From CAYNVQ01 sp964400735 (GTDB taxonomy: Bacteria; Acidobacteriota; Aminicenantia; Aminicenantales; Aminicenantaceae): a stretch of DNA of 64,000 nt. Under the pieces are notes generated by a model that was not told the DNA's origin, did no database searches, and was given only the letters and a program-made list of their open reading frames with translations. Shown piece by piece: positions 35,310-43,202 of the stretch. Numbering within the stretch: the stretch's first letter is position 1; every line of letters begins with the position of its first letter. The stretch is from NCBI GenBank assembly GCA_964400735.1, contig CAYNVQ010000001.1, forward strand, positions 868,001 through 932,000. The letters are read 5' to 3'. The position numbers were made by a program, and so were the translations under genes.

Positions 35310-35338
35310 TTGACATACAGTGTCAAATTATGTCTAAT
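35310..35338 (+). promoter_or_regulatory. Sigma-70-type promoter of the first NTF2-like lipoprotein
   Basis: TTGACA (35310-35315), 17 bases, TCTAAT (35333-35338). The preceding GACCTGCATTTAA block recurs before the promoter at 40030, so both may share an upstream factor. The start codon at 35368 is about 25 bases after the expected transcription start, with GGAGGAGG between. Confidence 0.6.
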
Positions 35339-35367
35339 CTACGTATCAAATTCGGAGGAGGTAAGGG

Positions 35368-35907
35368 ATGAAGAAACTTCACGTGATTTTACCATTTGCT
35401 CTGATTCTATGCTTTATGGTCGGCTGCCAAAACAAGGCAGCGATGGCAGAGCTTGAAGAGTTCAAAGCCCAGGCAGCTCTTGAGGAGCAGAATAAGGAGC
35501 TTGTAAAGCATGAGTGGGAATTGTATAGCAAAGGAGACTTTGAGGCTTTTAAGGAGTTGTTTGCTCCTGAGTATGTTTATTACTCTCCATCTGCTGCCCC
35601 CAAACCTGTGTCTATAGAAGAATCAATAGAATTTGGGAAGATGATTTTAAAGGCATTTCCCGATAGCAGTTGGACAATTGAAGAATTATTAGCTACAGGG
35701 GATATAGTGGTAACCAGGTGGATTTGGAAAGGGACTCATGAAGGAGAATTTATGGGTATTCCACCCACAGGGAATAAAGCTGAAATTGGCGGAATTGGTA
35801 TAACCCGCATCGAAAACGGAAAAATCGTAGAAGAAAGGGAAGATTATGATGGGCTGGGCATGATGATGCAACTTGGCATGGAGCTTAAGCCGAAGGAGAA
35901 AGAATAG
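35368..35907 (+). CDS. NTF2/SnoaL-like (ester cyclase type) lipoprotein
   Basis: The 179-residue protein starts with a lipoprotein signal (VILPFALILCFMVGC, lipobox FMVGC), then a helical AMAELEEFKAQAALEEQNKE linker and a SnoaL-like fold: LYSKGDFEAFKELFAPEYVY, FPDSSWTIEELLATGDIVVTRWIWKGTHEGEFMGIPPTGN, IGITRIENGKIVEEREDYD. SnoaL-like folds serve as polyketide cyclases, isomerases or plain ligand binders; function here is unknown. It ends GMMMQLGMELKPKEKE, a tail shared with the gene at 41429 and with two relic tails. It is close to that gene (same linker and signal peptide) and clearly a paralogue. Confidence 0.8.
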   Translation: MKKLHVILPFALILCFMVGCQNKAAMAELEEFKAQAALEEQNKELVKHEWELYSKGDFEAFKELFAPEYVYYSPSAAPKPVSIEESIEFGKMILKAFPDSSWTIEELLATGDIVVTRWIWKGTHEGEFMGIPPTGNKAEIGGIGITRIENGKIVEEREDYDGLGMMMQLGMELKPKEKE

Positions 35908-35931
35908 CCAATTCATTTTTAAGGCGATATC

Positions 35932-36351
35932 ATGGAAAATGAAGAAATTGCCAGAGATTATGAACGAAAGGCAAAGCGAAATGTCGCCCGAGTTATTAGT
36001 TCGGTCGTAGCAGGATTTATTCTTCTCTTTACAGTTGGCCAGTGGATTGAGGAGCTGTTTACTGGAGGATTGACCAATGAGTGGAGGCTTTCATCCACGG
36101 GGATGTTAGTCTATGTTATCCTAATTGTATTGGGAAGCAGCCTTGGATGGTGGCGTGAGAATATCGGAGGAACGATTCTATTAATTACCGGTCTCGGTAT
36201 GCTGTTGGCCATATTCATTTTTTTGGCTCCCCATGATTACTTGGTTTCTTTAATATTCAGCCTTCCATTCCTGCTGAGCGGCATTCTCTATCTCATGTAT
36301 TGGAAGCAGTCTAAATCCTTGAAAGGGAAGAATAGAACTAGCCAAGTATGA
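35932..36351 (+). CDS. Small membrane protein, four helices
   Basis: The 139-residue protein has a charged N-terminus (MENEEIARDYERKAKRNVAR) and four hydrophobic segments: ISSVVAGFILLFTVGQWIEE, STGMLVYVILIVLGSSLGWW, GGTILLITGLGMLLAIFIFL and YLVSLIFSLPFLLSGILYLM. I do not recognise a named family; similar small DUF membrane proteins are common. It begins 24 bases after the lipoprotein stop and probably shares its transcript. Its stop codon TGA overlaps the ATG of a relic lipoprotein tail, so its C-terminus may have been truncated or exchanged there. Confidence 0.65.
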   Translation: MENEEIARDYERKAKRNVARVISSVVAGFILLFTVGQWIEELFTGGLTNEWRLSSTGMLVYVILIVLGSSLGWWRENIGGTILLITGLGMLLAIFIFLAPHDYLVSLIFSLPFLLSGILYLMYWKQSKSLKGKNRTSQV

Positions 36352-36401
36352 TGCAACAACTCGGCTTTGAGCTTAAGTCGAAGGAGGAAGGGGAGAAATA
36401 A
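36348..36401 (+). repeat. NTF2-lipoprotein 3'-tail relic, copy 1
   Basis: Starting inside the previous gene's stop codon, the sequence reads MMQQLGFELKSKEEGEK and a stop. This is the conserved C-terminal tail of the NTF2/SnoaL-like lipoproteins (MMQLGMELKPKEKE and variants), without the rest of the gene. Confidence 0.7.
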
Positions 36402-36522
36402 AAACCTGGTACGCCTGCGTGAACGAGTCTAGAACCTATTTTTCCTCTAATTCCCTGAAGCAAAAAGTTCAAGCTGTCTATGAAGTAATCGGGTTAGCGT
36501 AGAGTCTGGAATAGACAAATAA

Positions 36523-36565
36523 GCCAGCAAGGGGTACGAATCCCCCTGCTGGCTCTCTTTTTTTT
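36523..36565 (+). terminator. Strong intrinsic terminator
   Basis: GCCAGCAAGGGG (36523-36534) pairs with CCCCCTGCTGGC (36542-36553) around a 7-base loop, followed by CTCT and eight T. It ends the transcript of the lipoprotein/membrane-protein pair. The remaining bases to 36781 hold no recognisable gene. Confidence 0.85.
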
Positions 36566-36781
36566 AGAGGAAGTCAGAAAAGTTCCTTATATCAATTATA
36601 GCCATAATTGGGCGAATTTAGTCAAATTCTGTGACATTTTGGTGACAAAAAGGGTGGGGGTACATTCACCCTCATTTGAATCGAATTTTCCATTGTGATA
36701 TAAGTCAAAGAATCACCGCTGGGAAACAACATGAACCCAGTAAGGCGGGAAGGATATATAGGCTAATTTTGTGGTAGCAAG

Positions 36782-37012
36782 ATGGAAATTATAATAGCAA
36801 TACTCATAGCAGTGGGATTTATTGCTGTCATGTTTTTTGGAGTCATGCTACCTTCTGCACCTGGTGCATTCATTCGATGGCTATTTTTGTGGAGAAAAAA
36901 ATCATTCAAGGAATTGTATAAAGAACATGTGTTTCTGAATTACTTTTTGGGGTTATTAGCGGTTTTAATTTTGTTTTACGCTGCAATCTTTGCTGTAAAA
37001 TTGTTTAAGTAG
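36782..37012 (+). CDS. Small two-helix membrane protein
   Basis: A 76-residue protein consisting of two hydrophobic helices (IIIAILIAVGFIAVMFFGVM and FLGLLAVLILFYAAIFAVKL) joined by a short polar segment with WRKKSFKELYKEH. No ribosome binding site is obvious and no family is recognised. It stands alone between a terminator and the next promoter. Confidence 0.5.
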   Translation: MEIIIAILIAVGFIAVMFFGVMLPSAPGAFIRWLFLWRKKSFKELYKEHVFLNYFLGLLAVLILFYAAIFAVKLFK

Positions 37013-37162
37013 AATATCTAAGCTGGCATAAATTAAAGGTAGAGCAACTGATTATAATTCAGAGCACCGCTCCAACCCTCGCTGTCCAGACAGAATCAAC
37101 ACTGCATCTTTTTCCGTAACGATAACGCTTACATTACTCCCATGGTCAAACTACCCTTTCCC

Positions 37163-37191
37163 TTGACATGAATAGCTGAAAAGAATATGCT
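37163..37191 (+). promoter_or_regulatory. Sigma-70-type promoter of the second NTF2-like lipoprotein
   Basis: TTGACA (37163-37168), 17 bases, TATGCT (37186-37191). The start codon at 37219 is about 20 bases after the expected transcription start, with AAGGAGGGG between. Confidence 0.65.
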
Positions 37192-37218
37192 TTTTATCTA
37201 GGAAAAAAGGAGGGGACA

Positions 37219-37755
37219 ATGAAAAAATTGCTAATGATTATTTTACTGGTCTGTCTACTCTGTTTTGCTTTTAGTTGCCAGAAGCAGGTCAAAAAAGGAA
37301 TCACTGAAGAAGAAGCGAAATTCCTTATGGATAATTACATGGCAGTCTTTAATGAGGCAAACCTGGCTAAAGCAGATGAAATTCTTGCCCCTGAATTTGA
37401 ATTGCGTTCTCCCATCCGCCCCGAACCTATTGTGGGAATCGAAGCTTTCAAGGAATTTATGACTGACACTGCTACTAGGTTTACTGATTTTCAATGTGCA
37501 ATCGAGGAAGTAGCTGTAAAAGGTGAAGATATTTGGTCTCGCTTTACAATATCAGGAATAAACACAGGTCCTCTTCCAGATGGAACTCCCGCTACTGGAA
37601 ATAAGTTTCATGTAACTGGGCTGGCTATTACTCATGTGGTCGATGGGAAGGTTGTTAAGGATGAGACTTTTTGGAACGTGTTAGATATGATGCAACAGCT
37701 CGGCTATACACTAACGCCTCCACAGCCTCCAGAACAACAAGAAGAAATAAAGTAG
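37219..37755 (+). CDS. NTF2/SnoaL-like (ester cyclase type) lipoprotein
   Basis: 178 residues with a lipoprotein signal (MIILLVCLLCFAFSC) and a SnoaL-like fold: MDNYMAVFNEANLAKADEIL, APEFELRSPIRPEPIVG, FTDFQCAIEEVAVKGEDIWS, ISGINTGPLPDGTPATGNKF. It is less similar to the genes at 35368 and 41429 than they are to each other. Its C-terminus NVLDMMQQLGYTLTPPQPPE leaves the shared tail after MMQQLG, and the missing tail reappears as a relic right behind its stop codon, as if the last codons were exchanged or inserted into. Confidence 0.8.
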   Translation: MKKLLMIILLVCLLCFAFSCQKQVKKGITEEEAKFLMDNYMAVFNEANLAKADEILAPEFELRSPIRPEPIVGIEAFKEFMTDTATRFTDFQCAIEEVAVKGEDIWSRFTISGINTGPLPDGTPATGNKFHVTGLAITHVVDGKVVKDETFWNVLDMMQQLGYTLTPPQPPEQQEEIK

Positions 37756-37800
37756 CAACTCGACTTTGAGCTTAAACCGAAGGAGGAGGGGGAGAAGTAA
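37756..37800 (+). repeat. NTF2-lipoprotein 3'-tail relic, copy 2
   Basis: Directly after the TAG of the preceding gene, the sequence reads QLDFELKPKEEGEK and a stop, the family C-terminal tail. The junction falls at the same QQLG point as in relic copy 1. Confidence 0.65.
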
Positions 37801-37876
37801 AACTTTAATCAGAAGATTTGATTTACAAAACCTATTGTAAATTTCAATAAAATTCTTCTAAACATAATATTATAAA

Positions 37877-38620
37877 ATGAGTTCATCATTTAAGGTGCTT
37901 ATAGATGGCAACGGATTACAGGCATCTGTCCACCTTGGAACTCATCCTAATAAAAAATGGTTATCTGCCAAGGGGAAAAGATTAAATACCTTTCTATCCA
38001 TCATTAAAGACCTTGAGTGTGAGATTTCGTTTACTAAGGTAATCGGGAGCGAGAATACAGATAACATACTCTCTGAATATTCAGCCTTGATAGTTACGAC
38101 AAGATTGCCATTATTGCCAGAACAGACGGGAGATGAAATTGAAATTATTCATAAGTTTGTAAAGCGAGGCGGTGGTCTGCTCGTTATGTCTAACCATCCA
38201 TGGTCGCAGAGGCGGAATCCTATACCAGACAAGAAAATTGCTGCAAGGTTTAGTATCGAGCTTACTGGTCCAGTTTTTCCAGTCCATGGAGGGAGGCGAG
38301 GATTAACCGAAATTGATGATAAAGATTTACGTGCTCATCCAATCACCGATGGCCTCTGCGGACCTATCGTTTTTAATAATTGTTGTAGAATAAAAGCCGG
38401 GAGGGGCAATGTGCTAGCAACGCTGCCTGGTGAGAAATTTGCTGCAAACATTTTTGCTATAGCGATAGATATTCAAGAAAAGGGACGTGTGGTGGTTACC
38501 ACTGATTCAGGATTTATTGGAGATGAAGATACTGAAGACCCAGGACCGGGATTAATAGACCACGGAAATAATAGAGCCTTTATGAGACACGTGATTGAAT
38601 GGCTCCTCAAGCTGAGGTAA
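37877..38620 (+). CDS. Class I glutamine-amidotransferase-like (GIFT/ThuA-like) protein
   Basis: A 247-residue soluble protein with the Rossmann-like features of GATase-like/ThuA-type domains: FKVLIDGNGLQASVH, NILSEYSALIVTTRLPLL, IIHKFVKRGGGLLVMSNHPW, then AHPITDGLCGPIVFNN and GRVVVTTDSGFIGDE, ending NRAFMRHVIEWLLKL. The order 'strand - KFVKRGGGLLVM - HPITDG - gain of strand - DSGF' is that of intraflagellar-transport/GATase-like (GIFT) or DUF4350-type domains, which bind small ligands rather than glutamine. There is no clear ribosome binding site at 37877. Function unknown. Confidence 0.6.
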   Translation: MSSSFKVLIDGNGLQASVHLGTHPNKKWLSAKGKRLNTFLSIIKDLECEISFTKVIGSENTDNILSEYSALIVTTRLPLLPEQTGDEIEIIHKFVKRGGGLLVMSNHPWSQRRNPIPDKKIAARFSIELTGPVFPVHGGRRGLTEIDDKDLRAHPITDGLCGPIVFNNCCRIKAGRGNVLATLPGEKFAANIFAIAIDIQEKGRVVVTTDSGFIGDEDTEDPGPGLIDHGNNRAFMRHVIEWLLKLR

Positions 38621-38742
38621 CCTGGGAATAAGAATCAAAACCTGGCTTCCCGAAGGTTGAAAAAGACAGCGTGACGCTGGAAAATCGCCTCAGTGAGATA
38701 GACGCATGAGGGGGAAGAAAAATCTCAATAAAAAGAAAAAAC

Positions 38743-39747
38743 GTGTCAAATAACAAAGACAAAGGTATGCTATCAAAATCTCAAAGGCGCTATCACTTTA
38801 TCTCACAATTTTACTTAGCAAATTTCACAGATTCAGGAAGAAAGGATGGATTTCTTTGGGTACTAGATAAAAAGGAATTGAAACAGTGGGAAGATATTCC
38901 TAGAAATGTAGGCTTCCAGAAAGATTTTTACCGTATTGAAGTACCTGGTGTTGAACCAAATACAATGGAAAAAATCCTTGAGAAGTATGAAAATCAGGCG
39001 GCCACCGTAGTTAAAAAAATTATTGATACAGGAACTCTGCCTACTGATGATGACTTTATTACACTTATCGCTATGGTTGCATTGATGGCTTTTAGGACGC
39101 CTCATTTTCGTAAGATGTACGAAAAGCCACTTGAAAAAATTGGCAAAATTGCATTGAAAATGATGTTAGCCAGTCCAAACCAATGGGACAAAATTCAAGA
39201 AGGCATGAAAAGGAATGGGTATGCAGTAAGAAAAAGGATTGACTACAAAAAGGTGAGACATATTGTGGATAGCAATAATTATGCACTTCAGATAAGCAAA
39301 GATTTTAGCAGAGGATTCCACATTCAGATTTTGCTAAAGTTAGTGGAAGAAATTATGCCATCATTATTGTCTAGAAAATGGTCTTTGGCTTTTACAAAGA
39401 ATAAGTCAGATGAATTTGTTTGTTCTGACAGCCCTGTTTCACTTATTTGGTTAAAGCCAATGCCCAGATTTGAAGCCCCTGGTTTCGAGAGGGAAAACAC
39501 TGAAGTGATAGTGCCTTTGACTAAGAATATTGTATTACTAGGACGTTTTGAGGGCGAATCTCATCGGCTATGGGCTTTCAAAAAACAAGTAGCTGGTATT
39601 AATAGTCTTTCTATTATTTATTCTCAAAGGTTTATTTATTCTCAAAGAAAAAATTTCTATTGGCTGAATAAAAACGGAAGAATAGGAAATACCGATGATT
39701 TCTTAGATGAATTGAAAGAAGGAAAAATGAGAAGGAGCAAAACTTAG
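38743..39747 (+). CDS. DUF4238 family protein
   Basis: The 334-residue protein has the N-terminal signature RRYHFISQFYLANFTDSGRK and a following LWVLDKKELKQWEDIPRNVGFQKDFY, then IALVALMAFRTPHFRKMY-like helices, as in DUF4238 proteins. These are small single-gene proteins of unknown activity that are scattered in accessory regions, sometimes next to defence genes. The start is GTG at 38743 without a visible ribosome binding site; ATG at 38767 is an alternative. It is A+T-rich compared with the left part of the window, in keeping with an accessory gene. Confidence 0.75.
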   Translation: MSNNKDKGMLSKSQRRYHFISQFYLANFTDSGRKDGFLWVLDKKELKQWEDIPRNVGFQKDFYRIEVPGVEPNTMEKILEKYENQAATVVKKIIDTGTLPTDDDFITLIAMVALMAFRTPHFRKMYEKPLEKIGKIALKMMLASPNQWDKIQEGMKRNGYAVRKRIDYKKVRHIVDSNNYALQISKDFSRGFHIQILLKLVEEIMPSLLSRKWSLAFTKNKSDEFVCSDSPVSLIWLKPMPRFEAPGFERENTEVIVPLTKNIVLLGRFEGESHRLWAFKKQVAGINSLSIIYSQRFIYSQRKNFYWLNKNGRIGNTDDFLDELKEGKMRRSKT

Positions 39748-40029
39748 CATATTGAAGAAAATTCAACTTTGATGATATTAGGCATATTCTTTGTTTTTTT
39801 ATAGAGCTTAATTGTCATGAAAAAGATACCAGCCCCAGAGCTTGAACACCTCCCCCGCATATGCCTCGACATTTTCAACCTCCCCGTATTCGCAGTCTGA
39901 TTCTGAGATGGTATTTGTATTTCAATAAAGGAAGTGTGAGAGTACGGGGAAATGAAGGAGATGGCAAGAGCGACGTCGAGGACTCCCTGAAGACGCAAAA
40001 ATCATAATATCGAGCGACCTGCATTTGAA
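39748..40029. other. Intergenic stretch, no gene seen
   Basis: About 280 bases. A minus-strand 84-codon frame at 39744-39998 has no family or ribosome binding site. The stretch ends in the GACCTGCATTTGAA block shared with the promoter region near 35300. Confidence 0.35.
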
Positions 40030-40058
40030 TTGACATTCACTGCCTAATTAAGTATTCA
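40030..40058 (+). promoter_or_regulatory. Sigma-70-type promoter upstream of a secreted duplicated-domain protein
   Basis: TTGACA (40030-40035), 17 bases, TATTCA (40053-40058). The 14 bases before the -35 box nearly match those before the promoter at 35310. Confidence 0.45.
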
Positions 40059-40109
40059 TTAGATACATTTTTTCAGGATTTTCATCACAGGCAATAAAGG
40101 AGGCTTTCT

Positions 40110-40886
40110 ATGAGGCGTAAATCTTTCGTCTTCCTAATAAGTTTTGTGTTTTGTTTTTGTTCTCTATATGCCTTGGCTCAGGCAGAGGAACAAAAAGAAC
40201 AGCTTTATTCAGCCTGGGAAGTTGTTGTTAATCCGTCAAAATATTTGGCTTATGAGGATGCCTACAAAGAATTGGTGAAAATATATTCAGAACATAAGTT
40301 TCCTTACACGTGTTATGCATACAGAGAGGATGACTTTCATTATTGGTTTTGTATGCCTATTGATAATTATGAGGCTCTGGATAATATTTCCTCTCATTTA
40401 AAGAGAATAGAAAAAGAAGTTGGGGATGACTATCAAATACTGATGAAAAGCATATCCAGTTATTGTGAATCTATAAATACTGGCACGGTAAAGGTGAGAT
40501 GGGACTTATCATATGTCCCCAATGAGCCAAGAGTAAATTATGAAGATTGGAATTTCTTCTGGGAGTGCTATTACTATGTCAGACCTGGCATGGAAGAGGA
40601 GGCAGATAAGATTCTTAAGGAATGGCAGACTTTATATAAGAGGAATGATATTCCCGATATAGTAGATGTCTGGGAAGGAGATTTATGGTCAGAAGTCCCC
40701 TTCTTTTTTATGGTCATTGGAGGAAGGAATGAAGCTGATTATTATGCTCATGCTGAAAAGAATATAGAACTTATGGGGGAACAATATTGGGAGCTAATGA
40801 GAAAGACTCATACTATATGCAGAAAGGTTGTGCCAAAAACTGGCAGATTCATGTGGGAATTATGTTACTTTCCTACAAAAAAATAA
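40110..40886 (+). CDS. Secreted protein with two dimeric alpha/beta-barrel-like halves
   Basis: 258 residues with a signal peptide ending ALAQA and a GGAGG ribosome binding site. The two halves are alike: first YSAWEVVVNPSKYLAYEDAY, KELVKIYSEHKFPYTCYAYR, DDFHYWFCMPIDNYEALDNI; second FWECYYYVRPGMEEEADKIL, KEWQTLYKRNDIPDIVDVWE, VPFFFMVIGGRNEADYYAHA. Each half has a strand-helix-strand-strand-helix pattern like antibiotic-monooxygenase/NIPSNAP ferredoxin-like domains. I do not know a specific function. It starts a cluster with two NTF2-like lipoproteins downstream, spaced 18-20 bases. Confidence 0.65.
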   Translation: MRRKSFVFLISFVFCFCSLYALAQAEEQKEQLYSAWEVVVNPSKYLAYEDAYKELVKIYSEHKFPYTCYAYREDDFHYWFCMPIDNYEALDNISSHLKRIEKEVGDDYQILMKSISSYCESINTGTVKVRWDLSYVPNEPRVNYEDWNFFWECYYYVRPGMEEEADKILKEWQTLYKRNDIPDIVDVWEGDLWSEVPFFFMVIGGRNEADYYAHAEKNIELMGEQYWELMRKTHTICRKVVPKTGRFMWELCYFPTKK

Positions 40887-40904
40887 GAAGAAGGAGGCTA
40901 ATGA

Positions 40905-41408
40905 ATGAAAAAATTACTTTTGATTTTGCCTTTGGTCTTTTTGCTTTGTTTTACTTTTGGCTGCCAGAAGGCTGAAGAGGTAGCTGAGGAGCCTGTGGTG
41001 GATGTAGAGGCTGAAAAGGAAGCGATAAAAAATCTGAGGGCTCAATACATGGTTTCCCAGGATGCAGGGGATGCGGAGGGATGTGTGAACTACTGGGATG
41101 AACATGGTGCATTAATGCCACCGAATGAACCGTCAGTAGTTGGCAAAGAGGCACTTCTTTCCTGGTATCAGACAGCGTTTGACCATGTTAAGATTGATTT
41201 CAAAGTTACTTTTGTCCAAATCGAAGTAGCTGATGGTTGGGGATTTGTAAGAGGTGAGTACGAGGGAGCTATTATCCCAAAGCCCGAGGGTGAACCTATT
41301 CCAGATAAGGGTAAGTATCTTGAGATATTGAAACGACAACCTGATGGTTCTTGGAAGTTTGCTTGTCACATGTATAGTAGCGACAATCCACTCGAGCCCT
41401 CTAAATAA
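40905..41408 (+). CDS. NTF2-like (DUF4440-type) lipoprotein
   Basis: 167 residues with a lipoprotein signal (LLILPLVFLLCFTFGC, lipobox FTFGC) and an NTF2-like domain of the SnoaL/DUF4440 type: NLRAQYMVSQDAGDAEGCVN, YWDEHGALMPPNEPSVVGKE, ALLSWYQTAFDHVKIDFKVT, GWGFVRGEYEGAIIPKPEGE, YLEILKRQPDGSWKFACHMY. The last block, with polar residues on a curved sheet, is typical of DUF4440. It has a strong AGAAGGAGG ribosome binding site. It is more distant from the other NTF2-like lipoproteins here but clearly in the same operon. Confidence 0.8.
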   Translation: MKKLLLILPLVFLLCFTFGCQKAEEVAEEPVVDVEAEKEAIKNLRAQYMVSQDAGDAEGCVNYWDEHGALMPPNEPSVVGKEALLSWYQTAFDHVKIDFKVTFVQIEVADGWGFVRGEYEGAIIPKPEGEPIPDKGKYLEILKRQPDGSWKFACHMYSSDNPLEPSK

Positions 41409-41428
41409 AAGTAATTGAGGAGTATCAA

Positions 41429-41968
41429 ATGAAAAAACTTTACGTGATTCTACCATTAGCTTTGATTCTATGCTTCATCATCGGCTGCCAGGACAAGGAA
41501 GCAATGGCAGAGCTTGAAGAGTTCAGAGCCCAGGCAGAGGTTGAGGAACAGAATAAGGCTATCTTTAGGCAATTCACTGAAGAATTGAACAAAGGAAACC
41601 TAGAGTTTGGAAGGGAAATATGTGCACCTGAATTTGCTTACTATGAGCCATCTGGAGCCACTGAACCAAAATCTCTTGAAGAAACAATAGAAACTTTTAA
41701 AATGCATTTACAAGTTTTCCCTGACCTCCATATTGAAATCCAGGAATTAGTTGCCAAAGGAGACAAACTTATCGCTAGGTCTTCTATCACAGGCACTCAT
41801 ACTGGGGAAGGACTTGGTATCCCTGCAACTGGGAATAAAATTAAGCTCAGTGCTATTGAAATATGGCAAATGAAAAATGGAAAGGGTTTAGTAGCATGGT
41901 CAGATAGTGATATCTTAGGTCTCATGATGCAACTCGGCATGGAGCTTAAGCCGAAGGAGGATAAATAG
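41429..41968 (+). CDS. NTF2/SnoaL-like (ester cyclase type) lipoprotein
   Basis: 179 residues, lipoprotein signal VILPLALILCFIIGC, linker AMAELEEFRAQAEVEEQNKA and SnoaL-like fold (QFTEELNKGNLEFGREICAP, VFPDLHIEIQELVAKGDKLI, SITGTHTGEGLGIPATGNKI, IWQMKNGKGLVAWSDSDILG). It is the closest paralogue of the gene at 35368, sharing signal, linker and the C-terminal tail MMQLGMELKPKEDK. Four such lipoproteins within 7 kb point to a local family expansion. Ligand or reaction unknown. Confidence 0.82.
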   Translation: MKKLYVILPLALILCFIIGCQDKEAMAELEEFRAQAEVEEQNKAIFRQFTEELNKGNLEFGREICAPEFAYYEPSGATEPKSLEETIETFKMHLQVFPDLHIEIQELVAKGDKLIARSSITGTHTGEGLGIPATGNKIKLSAIEIWQMKNGKGLVAWSDSDILGLMMQLGMELKPKEDK

Positions 41969-42366
41969 ATTCTTACCTCATTAATATAGACTTGATTTGA
42001 CATTCCCTGTTGTCGGTTCACCAATACAAGCTTGCCGCTGAGAAAAGCCTTCCTCATTCCTGAAACGGCATTCCAGGAAGAAAAGAGTATAAGAAATGTA
42101 CAAAACGTTATACAGAATTTGCGCAAAGTTAACATAATTTTTATTATCAGACACGGCTTGTAACTTATTCATTCAAAAGAAGTTAAAAATCCAATAAAAA
42201 CGGGAAATTTGAAACAATCGGAATACCCCCTGACTCAATAATTCTGTCCCATTTTGCATTGAAAATACGGTGATATCGACATAATTCAAGGAAAAATTCC
42301 CCATAAAAAGCCCATTTCATCCCGTAATAATTTTACAGTTTTTCGGATTTTTTCAGCGGAAACTAC
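41969..42366. other. Boundary stretch between lipoprotein cluster and mobile element
   Basis: About 400 bases with no supportable gene; composition becomes A+T-rich. The left end of the terminase-bearing element probably lies here, but I could not identify an attachment site repeat matching the right side. Confidence 0.35.
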
Positions 42367-42395
42367 TTGACAATCAACCACTTATGCCGTATTTT
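42367..42395 (+). promoter_or_regulatory. Promoter of the terminase operon
   Basis: TTGACA (42367-42372), 17 bases, TATTTT (42390-42395). Transcription would start near 42402, directly before a run of hairpins, leaving a leader of about 148 bases ahead of the ATG at 42550. Confidence 0.55.
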
Positions 42396-42406
42396 TTGAG
42401 ATAGGT

Positions 42407-42529
42407 GCTTACCCATTTCATCCGGGTAAGCTTGGTCAATTTCCCCTGGGTCGGGGAAAACACCCATTTTTTGGTAATGCAAATGCATTTGGTGCAAAAA
42501 TTACGTCGCTCTATGGGCTTCTTAGAGCG
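42407..42529 (+). promoter_or_regulatory. Structured leader with four consecutive hairpins
   Basis: GCTTACCC/GGGTAAGC (42407-42431, 8-bp stem), TTTCCCC/GGGGAAA (42440-42459, 7-bp), an imperfect palindrome centred on AATGCAAATGCATT (42466-42500), and CGCTCTA/TAGAGCG (42507-42529, 7-bp). They fill the expected 5' untranslated region of the terminase operon. Possible roles are a cis-regulatory RNA or a packaging (cos/pac) site next to terminase. Confidence 0.5.
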
Positions 42530-42549
42530 GAATTTGGGAGGATTTGGGC

Positions 42550-43038
42550 ATGGAACAGACCTCAGCTGAACAGATGGATGGAAGGGACTCACGGGGGAGA
42601 TTTGCAAAAGGGAATAAAGCAGCTGCTCGTCATTATGGTCATACTTACATAGCAACAAGCAACCTTCCTCCCATTCGTGGCATACGCAAGATGAAGAAAT
42701 CTCTTGAAAAGATGAGACGGGAACTGGAGGATACCATCCCCGATATGAACGCAAAAAAGGCGATACTCGTCGACCAAGTTGTAAAGTCAGCAGGTTTCAT
42801 GTGGTTGTTTGAGATTTACTGCCGAAAAGCAGGGCTACTCGACCCCGCTCTAAGCAAAAAGGGCAGGCTCGATTTTCAACCTGGAATGAAGATTTACCTC
42901 TCCATGTTGAACAGCCAGCGTGCAGCTTTAGTCGCCCTAGGAATAGACCAAATCAAAGGCGACAAGATTTTGTCGCCGATTGAAATAATCGAGCAAGAAA
43001 AAGGAGGCAAAGATGGAAAAAATAGTAACGACAAATGA
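42550..43038 (+). CDS. Probable phage terminase small subunit
   Basis: The 162-residue protein begins MEQTSAEQMDGRDSRGRFAK with a GGAGG ribosome binding site about 9 bases upstream. The RGRFAKGN(K)AA motif at the N-terminus is frequent in terminase small subunits and related phage proteins. The centre is helical (MKKSLEKMRRELEDTIPDMN) and DFQPGMKIYLSMLNSQRAAL lies near the end. The assignment rests mainly on position, two genes before a clear large terminase; no helix-turn-helix is certain. The small subunit would recognise viral DNA and stimulate the large subunit. Confidence 0.55.
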   Translation: MEQTSAEQMDGRDSRGRFAKGNKAAARHYGHTYIATSNLPPIRGIRKMKKSLEKMRRELEDTIPDMNAKKAILVDQVVKSAGFMWLFEIYCRKAGLLDPALSKKGRLDFQPGMKIYLSMLNSQRAALVALGIDQIKGDKILSPIEIIEQEKGGKDGKNSNDK

Positions 43039-43201
43039 CCTAAGGCAGGCTTACCCAGAGCTTGTATCAAAATTGGAGGATGAAATCCTCATCAAGTTGG
43101 GAATAATTGACTCTGATTCAAATACAAAAGAAGTAATGTCATTGACTGAAGACGAAAAGAAAATCATCAGACAAAAGGCGAAACACTTAGCCGGGCTGTA
43201 A
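43013..43201 (+). CDS. Small unknown protein between terminase genes
   Basis: A 62-residue, acidic, helical protein (TNDLRQAYPELVSKLEDEIL, LTEDEKKIIRQKAKHLAGL). It overlaps the preceding gene by 26 bases, with AAGGAGG ahead of its ATG, and ends one base before the large terminase GTG start. The tight packing supports expression. Function unknown. Confidence 0.6.
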   Translation: MEKIVTTNDLRQAYPELVSKLEDEILIKLGIIDSDSNTKEVMSLTEDEKKIIRQKAKHLAGL

Positions 43202-43202
43202 C

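Noticed and set aside
38743..39747. Defence island around the DUF4238 gene
   Set aside because: No restriction, toxin-antitoxin, abortive-infection or other defence gene is adjacent, so the link would rest on the DUF alone.
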